DNA of 29,959 bases from assembly GCA_002812745.2 (NCBI GenBank), contig NCSJ02000452.1:1-29959 (forward strand), in the 5' to 3' direction. The stretch is from Scytalidium lignicola. Its lineage: Eukaryota; Ascomycota; Leotiomycetes. Positions 1 through 9,279 of the stretch are shown here, piece after piece. Both the position numbers and the translations under genes were made by a program. How positions within the stretch are numbered: position 1 is the first letter of the stretch; the number at the start of each line of letters is the position of its first letter. The notes beneath the pieces were generated by a model. That model saw only the letters and a program-made list of their open reading frames with translations. It was not told where the DNA came from and made no database searches.

Positions 1-156
1 CGCAAAATCCAACCTACAAATGAAATCGAAATGGCCAACGCAATCATAGAAGAATGGAATGCACTTGATCAGGAATGGATTAATGGATTGATTATAGATC
101 AAAAGCATTGGATATGGGAAGTTGTAGCACGTCAAGGATGGATGACATCAAATTAA
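1..156 (+). CDS. Tc1/mariner-like transposase, C-terminal end only
   Basis: The frame is open from the first base and stops with TAA at 154-156, giving 51 residues; the gene continues out of the window to the left. The tail reads as acidic/hydrophobic ...NAIIEEWNALDQEWINGLI..., then a stretch ending VVARQGWMTSN. Fungal Tc1/mariner DDE transposases normally finish this way: a WxxLxQExINxLI-type helix about 20 residues before an R-x-G-G/W-x-T end. The catalytic D,D,D/E residues lie outside the window, so activity cannot be judged. Base composition is ordinary and no internal stop is seen, unlike the decayed elements further right. The family call rests on this short tail alone and could be a neighbouring IS630/pogo-type DDE family. 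Confidence 0.6.
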   Translation, partial: RKIQPTNEIEMANAIIEEWNALDQEWINGLIIDQKHWIWEVVARQGWMTSN

Positions 157-177
157 GTAGCAATTTATCAATTTAAT

Positions 178-212
178 AAGGGGTGTACACAGACTTATGA
201 CGCTCGGTTCGT
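178..212. repeat. Candidate right terminal inverted repeat of the Tc1/mariner element
   Basis: About 20 bases after the transposase stop the sequence becomes GGGGTGTACACAGACTTATG and runs on to a TTA at 212-214. Tc1/mariner elements end a short distance beyond the stop and are flanked by TA. The partner repeat would lie left of the window, so this is inferred from position only. Confidence 0.3.
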
Positions 213-822
213 TAATGCTTGACGTTTTGCTAGGCTAAACCGTATGCTAATGAATGATAACGTCGAAGGTTTTAAAGATCCTATACACGTTCATCGTTCA
301 TCGTTGAACCTTCGCCTCGATACGTCCAGGTCAGACCAGCAGACCAGCAGACAACACACACAGAACCACAACTACCAGAACCCAGAAAGTAAATAAAGAA
401 AGTGATTCTAGATAATCAAGTGCTTCTGGTAACTCACTTTGAAATTCTGTTAATTGGCAAGGAACTCCTTAGGCCAACATATAATGTGAATCGCTGGCAC
501 TGCCCAAAGTCGGTATTGTCCCTATTACCACAAAGTCCAGCTGTCTATAATATTACTAAATACATTTTAAAAGTAAGTCATACAAACGGAATCCGTGTTC
601 ACTAGAGCAAAAATTTACTAAAAATGTGGGAGGCTTATCATAGGCGTAGTATGGTTAGTATATCGCCCCTAATTCTCTCTTCCGCAAGGGCTGCTCTGAG
701 TCGCTCCGGCGGAACAACTTTTCTTGGCCTGGTCGTTACAACTAAAATGCTCAACCACTTCCCACCCAAAAAGGATGGCAATAGCGTTTGCTACTTGCAT
801 AGAGATTAATTACCAGTCTAAG
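213..822. other. Intergenic region, no gene recognised
   Basis: Ordinary base composition. It holds an 8-bp perfect inverted repeat (CGAAGGTT at 264-271 with AACCTTCG at 307-314) and a short tandem CAGACCAG repeat at 332-354. Short open frames exist on both strands, but none has a recognisable domain or start context. A minus-strand stretch at about 800-640 has coding-like composition and could be the end of an eroded gene, but it cannot be assigned. Confidence 0.5.
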
Positions 823-2526
823 TCAGAAGGATTCTCCACAATCCAATCTGCCAGGGTGTTTCAGAACCTGCCACCTTCCAAACAAATTTCCCATGACTAA
901 CCCTGCTTCCGTTCTGTCTACGTTGCTCCGTGTCTCCAGAGTTGGTGTAACACTAATAGTCAAGTCAATAACCTGACGGCGGGGGACGGTGCAGAGAGTG
1001 CTCGCCCAATCAAGGTCGTCTTGTCTACTTTCGTTCGCCTCCATCACAAGAAGTTCCATCAACGATCTGGCCTTCGGAATTAACGCCAGAAAGCATTTCA
1101 ACTTCTTCGGGTACAATTTTCGGAGGTTGCCATCTGCCACTCCATAGCTGTACTCAATCCGCACGGCAATATTCTGCCCCTCTTTGCCAGTGCAATCGAG
1201 AAATATTACCTGGTATCCAGACTTGACGTCCTGCTCCGTAGCTATGACCTCGCCCATCCTCCAATTAGGCGGGTGAATTGCATTAATAGATAATAAATCC
1301 TTGAAATTAGGTTGGGTAGTGAATCCACTCGTCCAGGTCGCATACAAGGGACTTCTCTTAGCGATGTATATGGAGGTAGGGGGGGTATTCCGGAATGACA
1401 AAGTACGCACGAGCTGGGGCCGCGTAGTACTAGCCCTATAAAACGAGTTTTCCTCCCCCCAGATGCGAACGAGGGGGATAGCTACGCACATATTTCCATA
1501 GCTGCTGGCACCAAGCATGGTAGTGTTGCAGTTCAATCGTGCAACAAAGTCCCTCGACTCAAGCTGAATGATGCTGAGTTGTATCAGCAGCCCTTTATTC
1601 GTTGTCAGATAATGGCCTGACTTGGTATGGTAGATCGAATCAGGCTTGATAACACGAGCGTCACTGGATCTGGAGAAGTCTGCCGGTCGGTGGGCGAAAC
1701 AGGATCCTCCGGTGACAGTGGAAGACTGGTCGTACCAGAACAAGAGGGAATGATCGTCGTAGTCCTTAGCAATCTCCTCCTGCAGTCTGACAAACGCTTT
1801 CTGACCCTCCCCATACAGAAGTGGCATATTCACGTCGAAGATTCCAAGCAGGCAGTATGCCATGTCCTCCACTCGAGTCGTTGTCCGCCCTGCTGCCCAG
1901 CTCATTCTTTCTGCCACGCTAGCCTGGCTTAGAGATCTGGTGAGATCTATGTATGTGAAGGGAATGCCCGTTCTGCTTTCTACTGCAGAGACGAGGTGTC
2001 TCTATCCTGATCCGGCCTTAGAACTTGGATGCTTCAGCTCCTCTCCGATAATCCCCCAGTTTTGGTTATAGAAAATCAGTCTTGAGGGGGCTAAAAGCTC
2101 CTGTAGTGTCCAGCCACGGGTGAACCACCGTGAGTCTCGAAATTTCGAGTCTGTGGCGCTTAGGTCTTGACCTGCCGGCACATCCGAGAGGTACACGTAA
2201 CAGGTCGAGGCTTTTTGGTACCAGTTATACATGGAATTGATCGCTTCGCTCAATTCAGCACTACTAGTCTTGTCGATGCAGCAGGTGTCAATCCATGCGT
2301 ATAAATAATCGTGGCTTCTGGCTTTTTGGCAGCATTCTACGATCTTGTTATACCCAGACTTCTTCACAGCAGGGTGGTCAGGGTATTCGGCAATGGCCAT
2401 CATCTCCTGGAAGGATACTTCGTCACCCTCTATCCAGGTGTGGGAGAGAACTGCGTATTTTGGGATCGCATCGCCAATAAAGCTTTTCAGGCGGAGAGTT
2501 TCTGTGTAGAGAAGTCGAATAGACAT
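823..2526 (-). CDS. HET-domain (heterokaryon incompatibility) protein, HET-E-1-like N-terminal type
   Basis: HET-domain proteins trigger incompatibility and cell death when genetically different hyphae fuse. From ATG at 2526 the frame shows the classical blocks: YAVLSHTW (residues 24-31), WIDTCCIDK (78-86), YVYLSDV (110-116) and GWTLQELLAP (138-147). One TAG follows at 2004-2002 (codon 175). The same frame then stays open to 823 and includes SVAERMSWAAGR, VEDMAYCLLGIFDVNMPLLYG and DDHSLLFW, so both halves are clearly one gene of 568 codons including the two stops. The C-terminal ~280 residues carry no NACHT or WD40 repeats, so this is a short HET protein rather than a full STAND receptor. The TAG is either a nonsense change (C-to-T at CpA or G-to-A, compatible with RIP) or lies in a 42-nt intron (1983-2024). 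The ATG has G at -3. Composition is normal and the gene lies just outside the AT-rich block. The domain is certain; its functional state is open. Confidence 0.88.
1983..2024 (-). other. Candidate 42-nt intron removing the in-frame TAG of the HET gene
   Basis: On the minus strand the segment starts GTTCTA and ends CTGCAG. It is 42 nt (a multiple of 3), so splicing keeps frame and joins ...EELKHP to ESRTGIP.... The unspliced protein has about 12 residues more than HET relatives usually have between the post-LLAP tryptophan and the TGI motif; splicing makes it about 2 shorter. The donor is weak and the length is below the usual fungal minimum, so a plain nonsense mutation is equally possible. 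Confidence 0.35.
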
Positions 2527-2753
2527 GCCGAAATTACTTAGCTTTAGGAAAGAGAATTAAAGAATTGCAATATGATCACTATTGAAAATATGCTTGCTTT
2601 CGGTCCTAATTTAAGGGCTGACAATGATGTAAGTCCGTATTAAAGGTCCTGCGAAAGCATTCGGGGTGGACAATTCTCGAGGTCTCGTTTTGGGCGCATA
2701 ATAAATTCCGACCGATTGGCCGTTAGGCTCTTGCCAGTTGGGCAATCGACTAA

Positions 2754-2825
2754 GGCCCCGTTTGGATTCGGCTTTTTGGCCTCCTTTTGCGTAAGGAGCG
2801 GGCCAAAAGCTGAATCCAAACACCC
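2754..2825. repeat. Compound hairpin, possible PIF/Harbinger end
   Basis: Outer arms GTTTGGATTC...GGCC at 2760-2781 and GGCC...GAATCCAAAC at 2801-2821 pair with one mismatch and one bulge. Inside is a second stem, CTCCTT (2781-2786) with AAGGAG (2793-2798). The block starts GGCCCCGTTTGG directly after TAA; PIF/Harbinger elements duplicate a TWA target and often start with G/C-rich GGNCC termini. A Harbinger transposase relic follows at 3165, so this could be its left end. A matching right end is not seen because the element is cut at 4033. Confidence 0.5.
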
Positions 2826-2949
2826 TCTTGCTCATTTTTTTTGCTAATCCCTGGAGGTACCCTTACTAGCGCTTAGAGACCCTTGCTAACAAATTTTGCC
2901 CATGTAAACTCCTTTTGGCCAAGGGGGTACATGTGCGGATTTGTTACCN

Positions 2950-3007
2950 ACCATCAAAANGAGTGTAAAAGTAGCTTTAGAGCTACTTTTGTCCTCCTTT
3001 TGATGGT
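2950..3007. repeat. Nested perfect hairpin
   Basis: Outer arms ACCATCAAAANGAG (2950-2963) and CTCCTTTTGATGGT (2994-3007) pair fully apart from the ambiguous base. Inner arms AAAAGTAGCT (2967-2976) and AGCTACTTTT (2981-2990) also pair perfectly around a 4-nt loop. It sits exactly at the change from ordinary to AT-rich DNA and could be a subterminal structure of the following DNA transposon or a tiny MITE. Confidence 0.6.
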
Positions 3008-3164
3008 GGGGCACTGATCTTTTGAGCATAATATTCGNATATATTACTNGATTANGCTTGAACTNTTGATAAAATCANGATTTCNTGTGTTGTTTCNCAA
3101 GTTGTCGTTNTATATATGCTTTTTCTATANAGCTTTNCANTNTTCTCAANNNTACNNGAGANGA
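3008..3164. other. N-rich boundary between normal and AT-rich DNA
   Basis: Many single ambiguous bases are scattered here, mostly between about 3040 and 3175, and AT content rises sharply. No gene or repeat can be read reliably. Confidence 0.5.
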
Positions 3165-4032
3165 ATTNGTAGATNTNATATTCGAAGGATTAATCAAAGA
3201 TGTAATTCAACAATATACACGACATGAACAACATATCCAATCAATAGTACTTTCTCATCATCTTCAAATATTAGTACTTGGTGATTAATATGTTAAAGAG
3301 CTTTTAGAGCAAGCATATCCTGAATGGTTTTATAAGTGTTTTTATATGAAAGTTAAGACTTTCAAGGTATTAGTTATATAATTATTAATTAATACAAAGC
3401 TTTTAAAGTCAAGGAAAGGTATAATAGTCAAAGAAAAGCTAATAATCTTTTTGTATATTGTATTTAAAAGAACTTTAAATTAAAATACACAAGAAAAGTT
3501 CTTTTATTCAAGTAAAATGATTAATTGGTAAAGTTAAATCAAAACATACTATATTATTAATATTAGTTAATATTTCATATATTAGAACATTTTACAAAGT
3601 ATTAAATACTCTTCTTATATTATACTAAACTATAATATTACTTTTAGACAAAACTACTTTATTTCATAATTAAATTATATATAATGCTTAATATTACTTA
3701 TTCTTCGATAGTTGTATAAGAGTAATTAATAGAATATATATAATAATTCATATTCTCCTTTTGAAACAAACTCCTTATCATAACAGGAAAGGTTTTCTTT
3801 CTTAGAATATATTAACAGTATATAACTTTAATATAAGGTTTTAATATATTCTAGTTAGCTATGAAGGATTAGCTTATGATAAGAAAGTTCTTATTAAAAC
3901 CAAATCAACATAAGGATTTATTATACCTTCTTAAAGGTTTTAGCTTGGAAATGTAAGTTATAAATGTTCTAATAATATATTAATACCTTATAAAGGTATA
4001 AGATATTATCTAAAAAAAAGTATATCAAGCTA
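3165..4032 (+). pseudogene. PIF/Harbinger-type DDE transposase, RIP-decayed and 3'-truncated
   Basis: Translation across frame slips and stops gives a colinear series of Harbinger nuclease blocks: an N-terminal part with ...RHEQHIQSIVLSHHLQ... and ...WFYKCFYMKVKTFKVL (3177-3370); EKLIIFLYIV (about 3430-3460); YYLFFDSC followed by a degraded first-Asp region in place of the usual IDGTH (about 3690-3740); QTPYHNRKGFLS (about 3766-3800); SYEGLAYDKKVL in place of the usual GWEGSAHD (from about 3857); and ILIPYKGIRYYLK (about 3975-4012). Stops lie where Gln or Trp is expected. The reading ends just before the usual third catalytic region, because the LTR of gypsy copy A starts here. The order and spacing of blocks make the family call firm; the protein is dead. 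The compound hairpins at 2754-3007 may be its left terminus. Confidence 0.82.
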
Positions 4033-4377
4033 ATTACTACAAATCTTACTATTACAACTTGATAAGACTAAATGAACAACTTATGAAGACATCAATGATC
4101 AAATAAGTGTTCAATCATATAATAATGTCTTAATGTATAAAAGTATATAAGGACATATAATTATACAAGTCTATACTAGTCTATACAAGGGGAATAACAA
4201 TTCTTTATATAAGAACATACTCTTTAAACTTTAGTTAAGAACTTTATATTTAACCTAAGTTATAACTTTAATATATATACTTATTTATTATAATTATAAA
4301 CAACTTACTTTTATATAAACCTAACAAAAGTGACTAGACTAACCTTATATAACTATGTTATTAAAAGTTTTATAACA
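4033..4377 (+). repeat. 5' LTR of gypsy copy A
   Basis: It aligns by eye with the LTRs at 6114-6447, 12408-12739 and 24340-24681, sharing TTATATAAGAACATA and AGTTATAACTTTAATATATA blocks. It ends TATAACA followed by TTTTGAACATTATT, the common primer-binding side. The start is approximate because the expected TGTTATAG is degraded. Confidence 0.65.
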
Positions 4378-4687
4378 TTTTGAACATTATTACATAAAAG
4401 TAAGTTATGTTAAACTTAAACAAGTATTAAATGGAAATATAATAATTAGTTCAGAAAAAAGCTTTAAAGAAAGCTTTAAAGAAAGTTCAATAAGTAAAAG
4501 CTTAAGTAAAGAAGTTAACTTAAAGAATAAAGCTATAAACTTAGTATAAGTAAGATTACTAGCAGAATTTATAATAAAAGGACTTTCAAGAGTATTATTA
4601 CTAAGACTACTAAGACTATCTAATCTAAGACTAATTATTATAATTAATATAATAAAAGGAGAATCAAGGAAAGAGATAAACATAATT

Positions 4688-5560
4688 AAACTAAACTTCT
4701 TTTATAAAAATAAGAATAAGCTTAAAGTATACTTAGTATAAACAAGAACATATTTAGTATTAAATAAGCATTTGCTTATAAACAACATACAAAGGATATT
4801 ATAAGTAATATCATATCTTAGAGGAATTATAACAAATTGATTTTAACTATTATTAAATGATTATTTCAGTTATATAAAAGTATTAATCAATAAAGAAACT
4901 TAAAAACTTCTTAACAGTTATGATAAGTATACTAAAGAACTTAATAAATTGTTCAAAAACATTAATAAGGAAAGAAATATAAAGTAATATCTTTATTACC
5001 TTAAGTAAACAAAAAGCATTAATAATTATACTACCTTGTTCAAACAATACTTAATAAGAATGAATTAGAATAAACAAACTCTTCTTATACAATATAAGAG
5101 AAAACTAAAGGATTAGATATATAACAAACTATATTAAGAGAACTTGATTATAAAATTGAAAACCTTAATCAACTATTATATCATAATTGAGAATTAACTT
5201 TATAAGAAGGAACTAGACAAGAAAGGAATATCTTACTTCATAAGAAAGAAATATAATCAAGAAAAGAAAAAGTTAGTTAAAAGAAGATCTTATAAATCTT
5301 AATGTAATTAAAAAAGGAAAACCTTAAAAGGGCAAAAACTAAAAGCTTAAGGGAAAAGAGAATTTGTTTAAAATTAGTTTAAAAAAATTAAAGGACTATA
5401 AGGAGNAAAAAGTTATGTTTTAAGTATAAACTTCTAAAATACTTTATGAACAGTTATAAGGACAAAGGTAAATAAGTAATAATTATGAGTATAAGTATTA
5501 TAAGTATTTCAAGACAAGAATTATTATTACTAAGCTATGAAGAAGCTTAAATTAATATAC
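4688..5560 (+). pseudogene. gag capsid and zinc-knuckle relic, gypsy copy A
   Basis: Frame pieces read KLNFFYKNKNKLKVYLV, VISYLRGIITN (the R-G-x-A-x-x-W-F block with Trp lost to TGA), LLNSYDKYTKELNKLF, INKERNIK, YLYYLK and INNYTTLFKQYL. This order is typical of the Retrotrans_gag capsid domain. The nucleocapsid knuckle near 5415-5465 survives as a frame in which the cysteines expected in C-x2-C-x4-H-x4-C are lost. Stops replace Gln and Trp throughout. This would have been the virus-like particle coat of the retrotransposon; it cannot be made now. Confidence 0.7.
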
Positions 5561-6113
5561 TTAATGTCAAGGCTTTTATGAACCTTAGACTAAGTATAAA
5601 ACAGAATACTATTAAAGAAATACTAGATGTTAAGGATTAACTTTAGCTAAAAGCATATTATCAGATTAAAAGTAAGTATTTAAGATGTTAAAGGATTATA
5701 TATCTTTTAAGAAAGGATAATAACAAGACCTTTTAGTAAGAGATTAAGATAATTAACAAATTATATTATAATTAAGATAACTTAGTATTAATTACTAAAA
5801 GAAGTTATAAAATTATTATACTTACTTAAAGTAAATTATAATTATAAGAAGTAATGTTAAGATTACTTAAGATTAGTAAATAAGATTACTTATTAAGATT
5901 TAACTAATAAATACTAGATAAAAAGACTTTTAATTGATTTGTTTAAAAGAAATAAAGCTTATTAATAAGAACTTAAGTATTTGAATATAAAAGAAATGAT
6001 AATGTCCTAAGTAAAGAGAATTTATTAATAAGAAGTATTAGATAAATATTAAGATTTATTATAAATCATTAAGTAATAATATAAGAGAAGTTAAATGAGT
6101 TTCTAAATCTTAA

Positions 6114-6447
6114 TGTTATAGTTCTTACCGTCATAACCTGATAAGCGTTGAAAGGACGGCTTATAAGATGTTCATGACCAATAGAATGTTAGGTTATATA
6201 ACTTATGTAAGTAGTATAAAGCATATAAGGGGATATTGAAGTTATACTAGTTATACAAGGCTATACTCATTTGTTTATATAAGAATACACTTCTTAAGCT
6301 TTAATTAAGAACTTTGTGTTCAACTTAAGTTATAACTTTAATATATATACTTATTTACTATAATTATAAATAGCTTATTTCCATATAAACATAATAAGAA
6401 TAACTAGACTTACTTTATGTAATTATACTGTAAGAAGTCTTATAACA
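6114..6447 (+). repeat. 5' LTR of gypsy copy B (334 bp)
   Basis: TGTTATA at the start and TATAACA at the end form the 7-bp terminal inverted repeat expected of an LTR. A TTTATATAAG TATA-like box lies near 6273-6282. The CCTGATAAGCGTTG and GGACGGCTTATAA stretches near its start are the least mutated copy of this LTR family in the window. No matching target duplication is found because the element lacks its 3' end. Confidence 0.78.
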
Positions 6448-6749
6448 TTTTAAACATTATTATATAAAAGTAAGTTATGTTAAACTTGAACAAGTATTAG
6501 ATAAAGATATAGTAATTAGTTTAGAAGACAACTTTGAAGAAAGTTCTGAAGAAAGTTTAATAAGTAAAAGCTTAAATAAAGAAGTTAACTTAGAAAATAA
6601 AGTTATAAACTTAATATAAGTAAGATTATTAGTTGGATTAGTAGTTAAAGGACCTTCAAGAGAACTCTTATTAAGATTACTAACTTTATTACTTAAACTA
6701 CTAATAGTTATTATAAGCAATGTTAGAAGATTATCAAGGAAAGAGGTAA

Positions 6750-7545
6750 GAGTAGCTAAATTAAACTTCTTTTATAAAGATAAGAATAAGTTTAAAGTAT
6801 ACTTAGTACAAATGAGAATATATTTAATATTAAATAAGTAAATGTTTATAAATAACATATAAAGGGTATTATAAGTAGTATTATACTTTAGAGGAATTAT
6901 AATAAATTGGTTTTAATTATTCTTAAATGATTACTTTAATTATACAAAAGATTTAATTAATAAGGAAACTTAAAAACTCTTTAATAATTATAATGAATAT
7001 ATGAAAAAACTTAATAAGTTGTTTGAAGACATTAACAAAGAGAAAAACATAGAGTAATATTTTTATTATCTTAAGCAGATAAGAATTGTTAATGATTATA
7101 TTACTTTGTTTAGATAATATTTGGTTAAGATAGATTAGAATAAGAAAGCTCTTATTGTATAATACAAAAGAGGATTAAAGGATAAAATACATGATAAGTT
7201 ATATTAAAGGGTATTAATCTTAAACTTGAAAACTTTGATTAATTAATATATTAAAATTAAGAATTAACTATATAAAAAGAAATTGAACAAGAAGAGATTG
7301 TCTTATTTTATAAGTGAAAATAATAATCAAATAAAGAAATCATAATTATAAGAAGATCTTATAAACTTTAACATAGTTAGAAAAGGAAAACCTTGGAAAA
7401 GTAAGAATTAAAAGCTTAAGGGAAAAGGAAATTTATTTAAAATTAACTTTAAAAAGTTAAAAGACTAGAAGGAAAAGAAGTTGTATTTTAAATATAAACT
7501 TCTTAAACATTTTGTTAATAGTCATAAGAATAAAGGAAAACAAAT
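6750..7545 (+). pseudogene. gag relic, gypsy copy B
   Basis: It is colinear with the gag of copy A: FYKDKNKFKVYLVQ at 6765-6810, then RGI..NWF, LFEDINKEKN, YLKQIRIVNDYITLF and ending in the nucleocapsid. The knuckle survives as YFKYKLLKHFVNSH (about 7485-7525), where the first two expected cysteines read Tyr (TGT to TAT, a CpA-to-TpA change on the other strand), the His is kept and the last Cys is lost. The spacing of C-x2-C-x4-H-x4-C is unmistakable. Confidence 0.7.
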
Positions 7546-8361
7546 AATAGCTATAAATATAAGTATTACTAATAATGTAGAAAAGAGAGTAGCTAGAGAA
7601 TTAAGACTTAAAGCTTTTAATGAAAATATATTATTTTTAGAAGTCAAGATAGTTAAACAGAAGATTAAAGTATTAATAAATTTTAGAGTTATGAGAAATT
7701 TTATAATATTAGATGTAATGGTAAAATTAAATATAAATACTTAAGTTAAGGATTATAGTTATCTAATTAGACTTGTAGATAATTCTCTTATAATAAGAAA
7801 TGTTAAAGTGAAAACCAGGTTAATAACTATAAGGGTTAAGGTTAGTCATCAAGAAAAAATAATATTTAATATAACTTACATTAAGAACTTTAAGATAATC
7901 TTAAGGATACCTTGGATATAAGGAAGTAATCTAAGGATTGATTAATAAGAAGAGATTGTAAAATTTCTATAAGATTTATTATAAAAGGTATTAATAAAAG
8001 TAATAAAGGTTAAAGAATTATAAGTTATTCATATAATTGAATCTAGTTAGCTTATGATCAAGGATATAGAAATTAGTTTGATTTTAAATCAATTAAGTTA
8101 AGATAAGAGTCTTGAGCATATTCTTGAAGAATATAAGGAATAGATAAAGCTGTTTAAAGAAAGACTNAAAAGACTTAATGTTATTAGAATATCAATTGTA
8201 AGATTATAAGATTAACTTCAAAGAAGGATTTTAATTATCATTTAAGTTAATATACTTAATTATAATAACAAAAGACAAAGTAATAAAGGAATAGTTAAAC
8301 AGAATAGTTAAGAGAGGATTATATTAAAAGTCAAACTCTTTAGTAAAAGTATTATTATTGT
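7546..8361 (+). pseudogene. Retropepsin and RT N-terminus relic, gypsy copy B
   Basis: The protease reads VLINFRVMRNFII (the family's active-site D-S/T-G-A becomes N-F-R-V), DYSYLIRLVDNSLI, FNITYIKNFKIILRIPWI and GSNLRID. The I-L-G-x-P-W-L-x-x-x-N-P-x-I-D block is characteristic of fungal Ty3/gypsy aspartic protease. After a spacer, the RT entry region follows, with a stretch corresponding to E-G-F-x-L-P-F-x-x-I-Y near 8220-8265 and a KSNSLVKV-type frame near 8325-8350. The frame is lost where the sequence joins copy C. With the catalytic Asp changed it could not process a polyprotein. Confidence 0.75.
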
Positions 8362-8956
8362 GTATTTCAATAAGTTAAAGTGTTTTATAAAGTTTATACC
8401 TTGAGTTTTTTGCCTTATTGTAAATATTATACTCTTTAATGACTTTCTTCATTGTTTGCCTTATTCAATATAAGTAATAATCCTTTTAGATTTTATAATA
8501 AGTTTGTTTAACTTTAAAATACTTGTTTTATAATAAAGTATACTGTTCTTCTAAGAATTCCTTTAACAACTTCTTAAGAATATATAACTTCTTATCCTTG
8601 TATTATAATTTGTTAATTTGTTTGTATTGATTATCCTTTAATCTGTATTCAATGTCTTTTAAATCCTCTTTAGATAATTCATTTTAAATTTTGTTAATCT
8701 AATTCTTATTAACTATTATTAATATAAACATTAATTGTCCTTAATTATAAGTGATTTCTTCTTTATTGTTTACTAAGATTACTTGTTATAAGCTTAACTT
8801 CTCTTTATTTATATATATTAACTTTTGACTAAAAGTATTTACTTGTTTATTGTTAATTCCTTTAACATGTTAAATTCTAAAATTGTATTCTAATAAGGTT
8901 TTTACTTACTTAGCTTATCTTATGTTTAACTCCTTAAATGTTATGAAGTACTTTAA
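8362..8956 (-). pseudogene. RNase H end and integrase zinc-binding region, gypsy copy C
   Basis: On the minus strand from 8956: LKYFITFKELNIR (end of RNase H), LLEYNFRI and a degraded D-A-L-S-R tether, then LKDIEYRLKD, KKLLKEFLEEQ, a block matching the H2C2 finger (expected His positions decayed), and VIKEYNIYNKAKNSRYK, where C-x2-C appears as Y-x2-Y. This is the HHCC (integrase_H2C2) domain that precedes the DDE core in Ty3/gypsy pol. The core itself is missing because the copy ends at the junction with B. Confidence 0.72.
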
Positions 8957-9003
8957 GTAGACTGGCCAGACCATTGCATTAGACCATGGTCTGGTCCGGA
9001 CAA

Positions 9004-9279
9004 GACTGTAAGCTACACGGTCTCGTTTGCAAAAAATTAAGTGAGACTGTGGCCTTACAGTCTGGTCTGGACCAGACTGTAGAACAGTCTTCATTTTTTG
9101 AGCTAGACTGGACTATAGTTTGANTTAAATGAAGTAAGACTGTAAGCTACACGGTCTCGTTTGCAAAAAATTAAGTGAGACTGTGGCCTTACAGTCTGGT
9201 CTGGACCAGACTGTAGAACAGTCTTCATTTTTTGAGCTAGACTGGACTATAGTTTGATTTAAATGAAGTAAGACTGTAA
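9004..9279. repeat. 134-bp tandem duplication, two copies
   Basis: Unit 1 is 9004-9137 and unit 2 is 9138-9271, followed by the first 8 bases of a third. The units are identical except for one ambiguous base, so the duplication is younger than the RIP decay around it. Each unit contains a long hairpin (9056-9081 in unit 1). Confidence 0.9.
9056..9081. repeat. 11-bp perfect inverted repeat in the 134-bp unit
   Basis: TACAGTCTGGT (9056-9066) and ACCAGACTGTA (9071-9081) flank a CTGG loop. The same structure recurs 134 bp downstream in the second unit. Confidence 0.9.

Larger units (their letters stand above)
4033..6113 (+). mobile_element. Ty3/gypsy retrotransposon copy A, 5' part
   Basis: It consists of a 5' LTR, gag and the gag-pol linker. 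It is heavily RIP-decayed and cut at 6113, where the LTR of copy B begins. Comparison with copy D (24340-28228) shows that the break falls in the spacer before the protease: the last shared phrase is TTTCTRAATCTTAA at about 6100-6113. Protease, RT and integrase are therefore absent. The rest of copy A was not found on the other side of the B/C block (after 12739), so the arrangement is not a simple nested insertion with both halves kept. Confidence 0.8.
6114..8361 (+). mobile_element. Ty3/gypsy retrotransposon copy B, LTR to RT start
   Basis: It starts with a clean TGTTATAG and runs through LTR, gag, zinc knuckle, protease and the first part of RT. Near 7570 it lacks roughly 750-800 bp of spacer that copies A, C and D keep between knuckle and protease, so it is an internal deletion derivative. 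At about 8362 it meets copy C in opposite orientation. Decay is of RIP type, milder than in D: the protease frame is still open for 87 codons. Confidence 0.8.

Noticed and set aside
402..809. Two plus-strand open frames (402-605 and 624-809)
   Set aside because: They are short, have no recognisable domain and lack flanking gene structure; not supported as genes.
1605..2541. Several open frames on both strands over the HET gene (1605-1814, 1627-1932, 1862-2071, 2295-2480, 2311-2541)
   Set aside because: They are shadows of the HET reading frame, which alone carries conserved motifs.
2611..2835. Minus-strand 74-codon open frame
   Set aside because: It runs through the compound hairpin at 2754-2825; its composition follows the inverted repeat and no domain is recognisable.
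4405..6720. Minus-strand Ser/Leu/Thr-rich open frames at 4405-4683 and 6475-6720, recurring on the plus strand at 12144-12398
   Set aside because: Their recurrence looks like a conserved gene, but all three are antisense to the gag start of copies A, B and C; RIP removes stops on this strand, giving false open frames.
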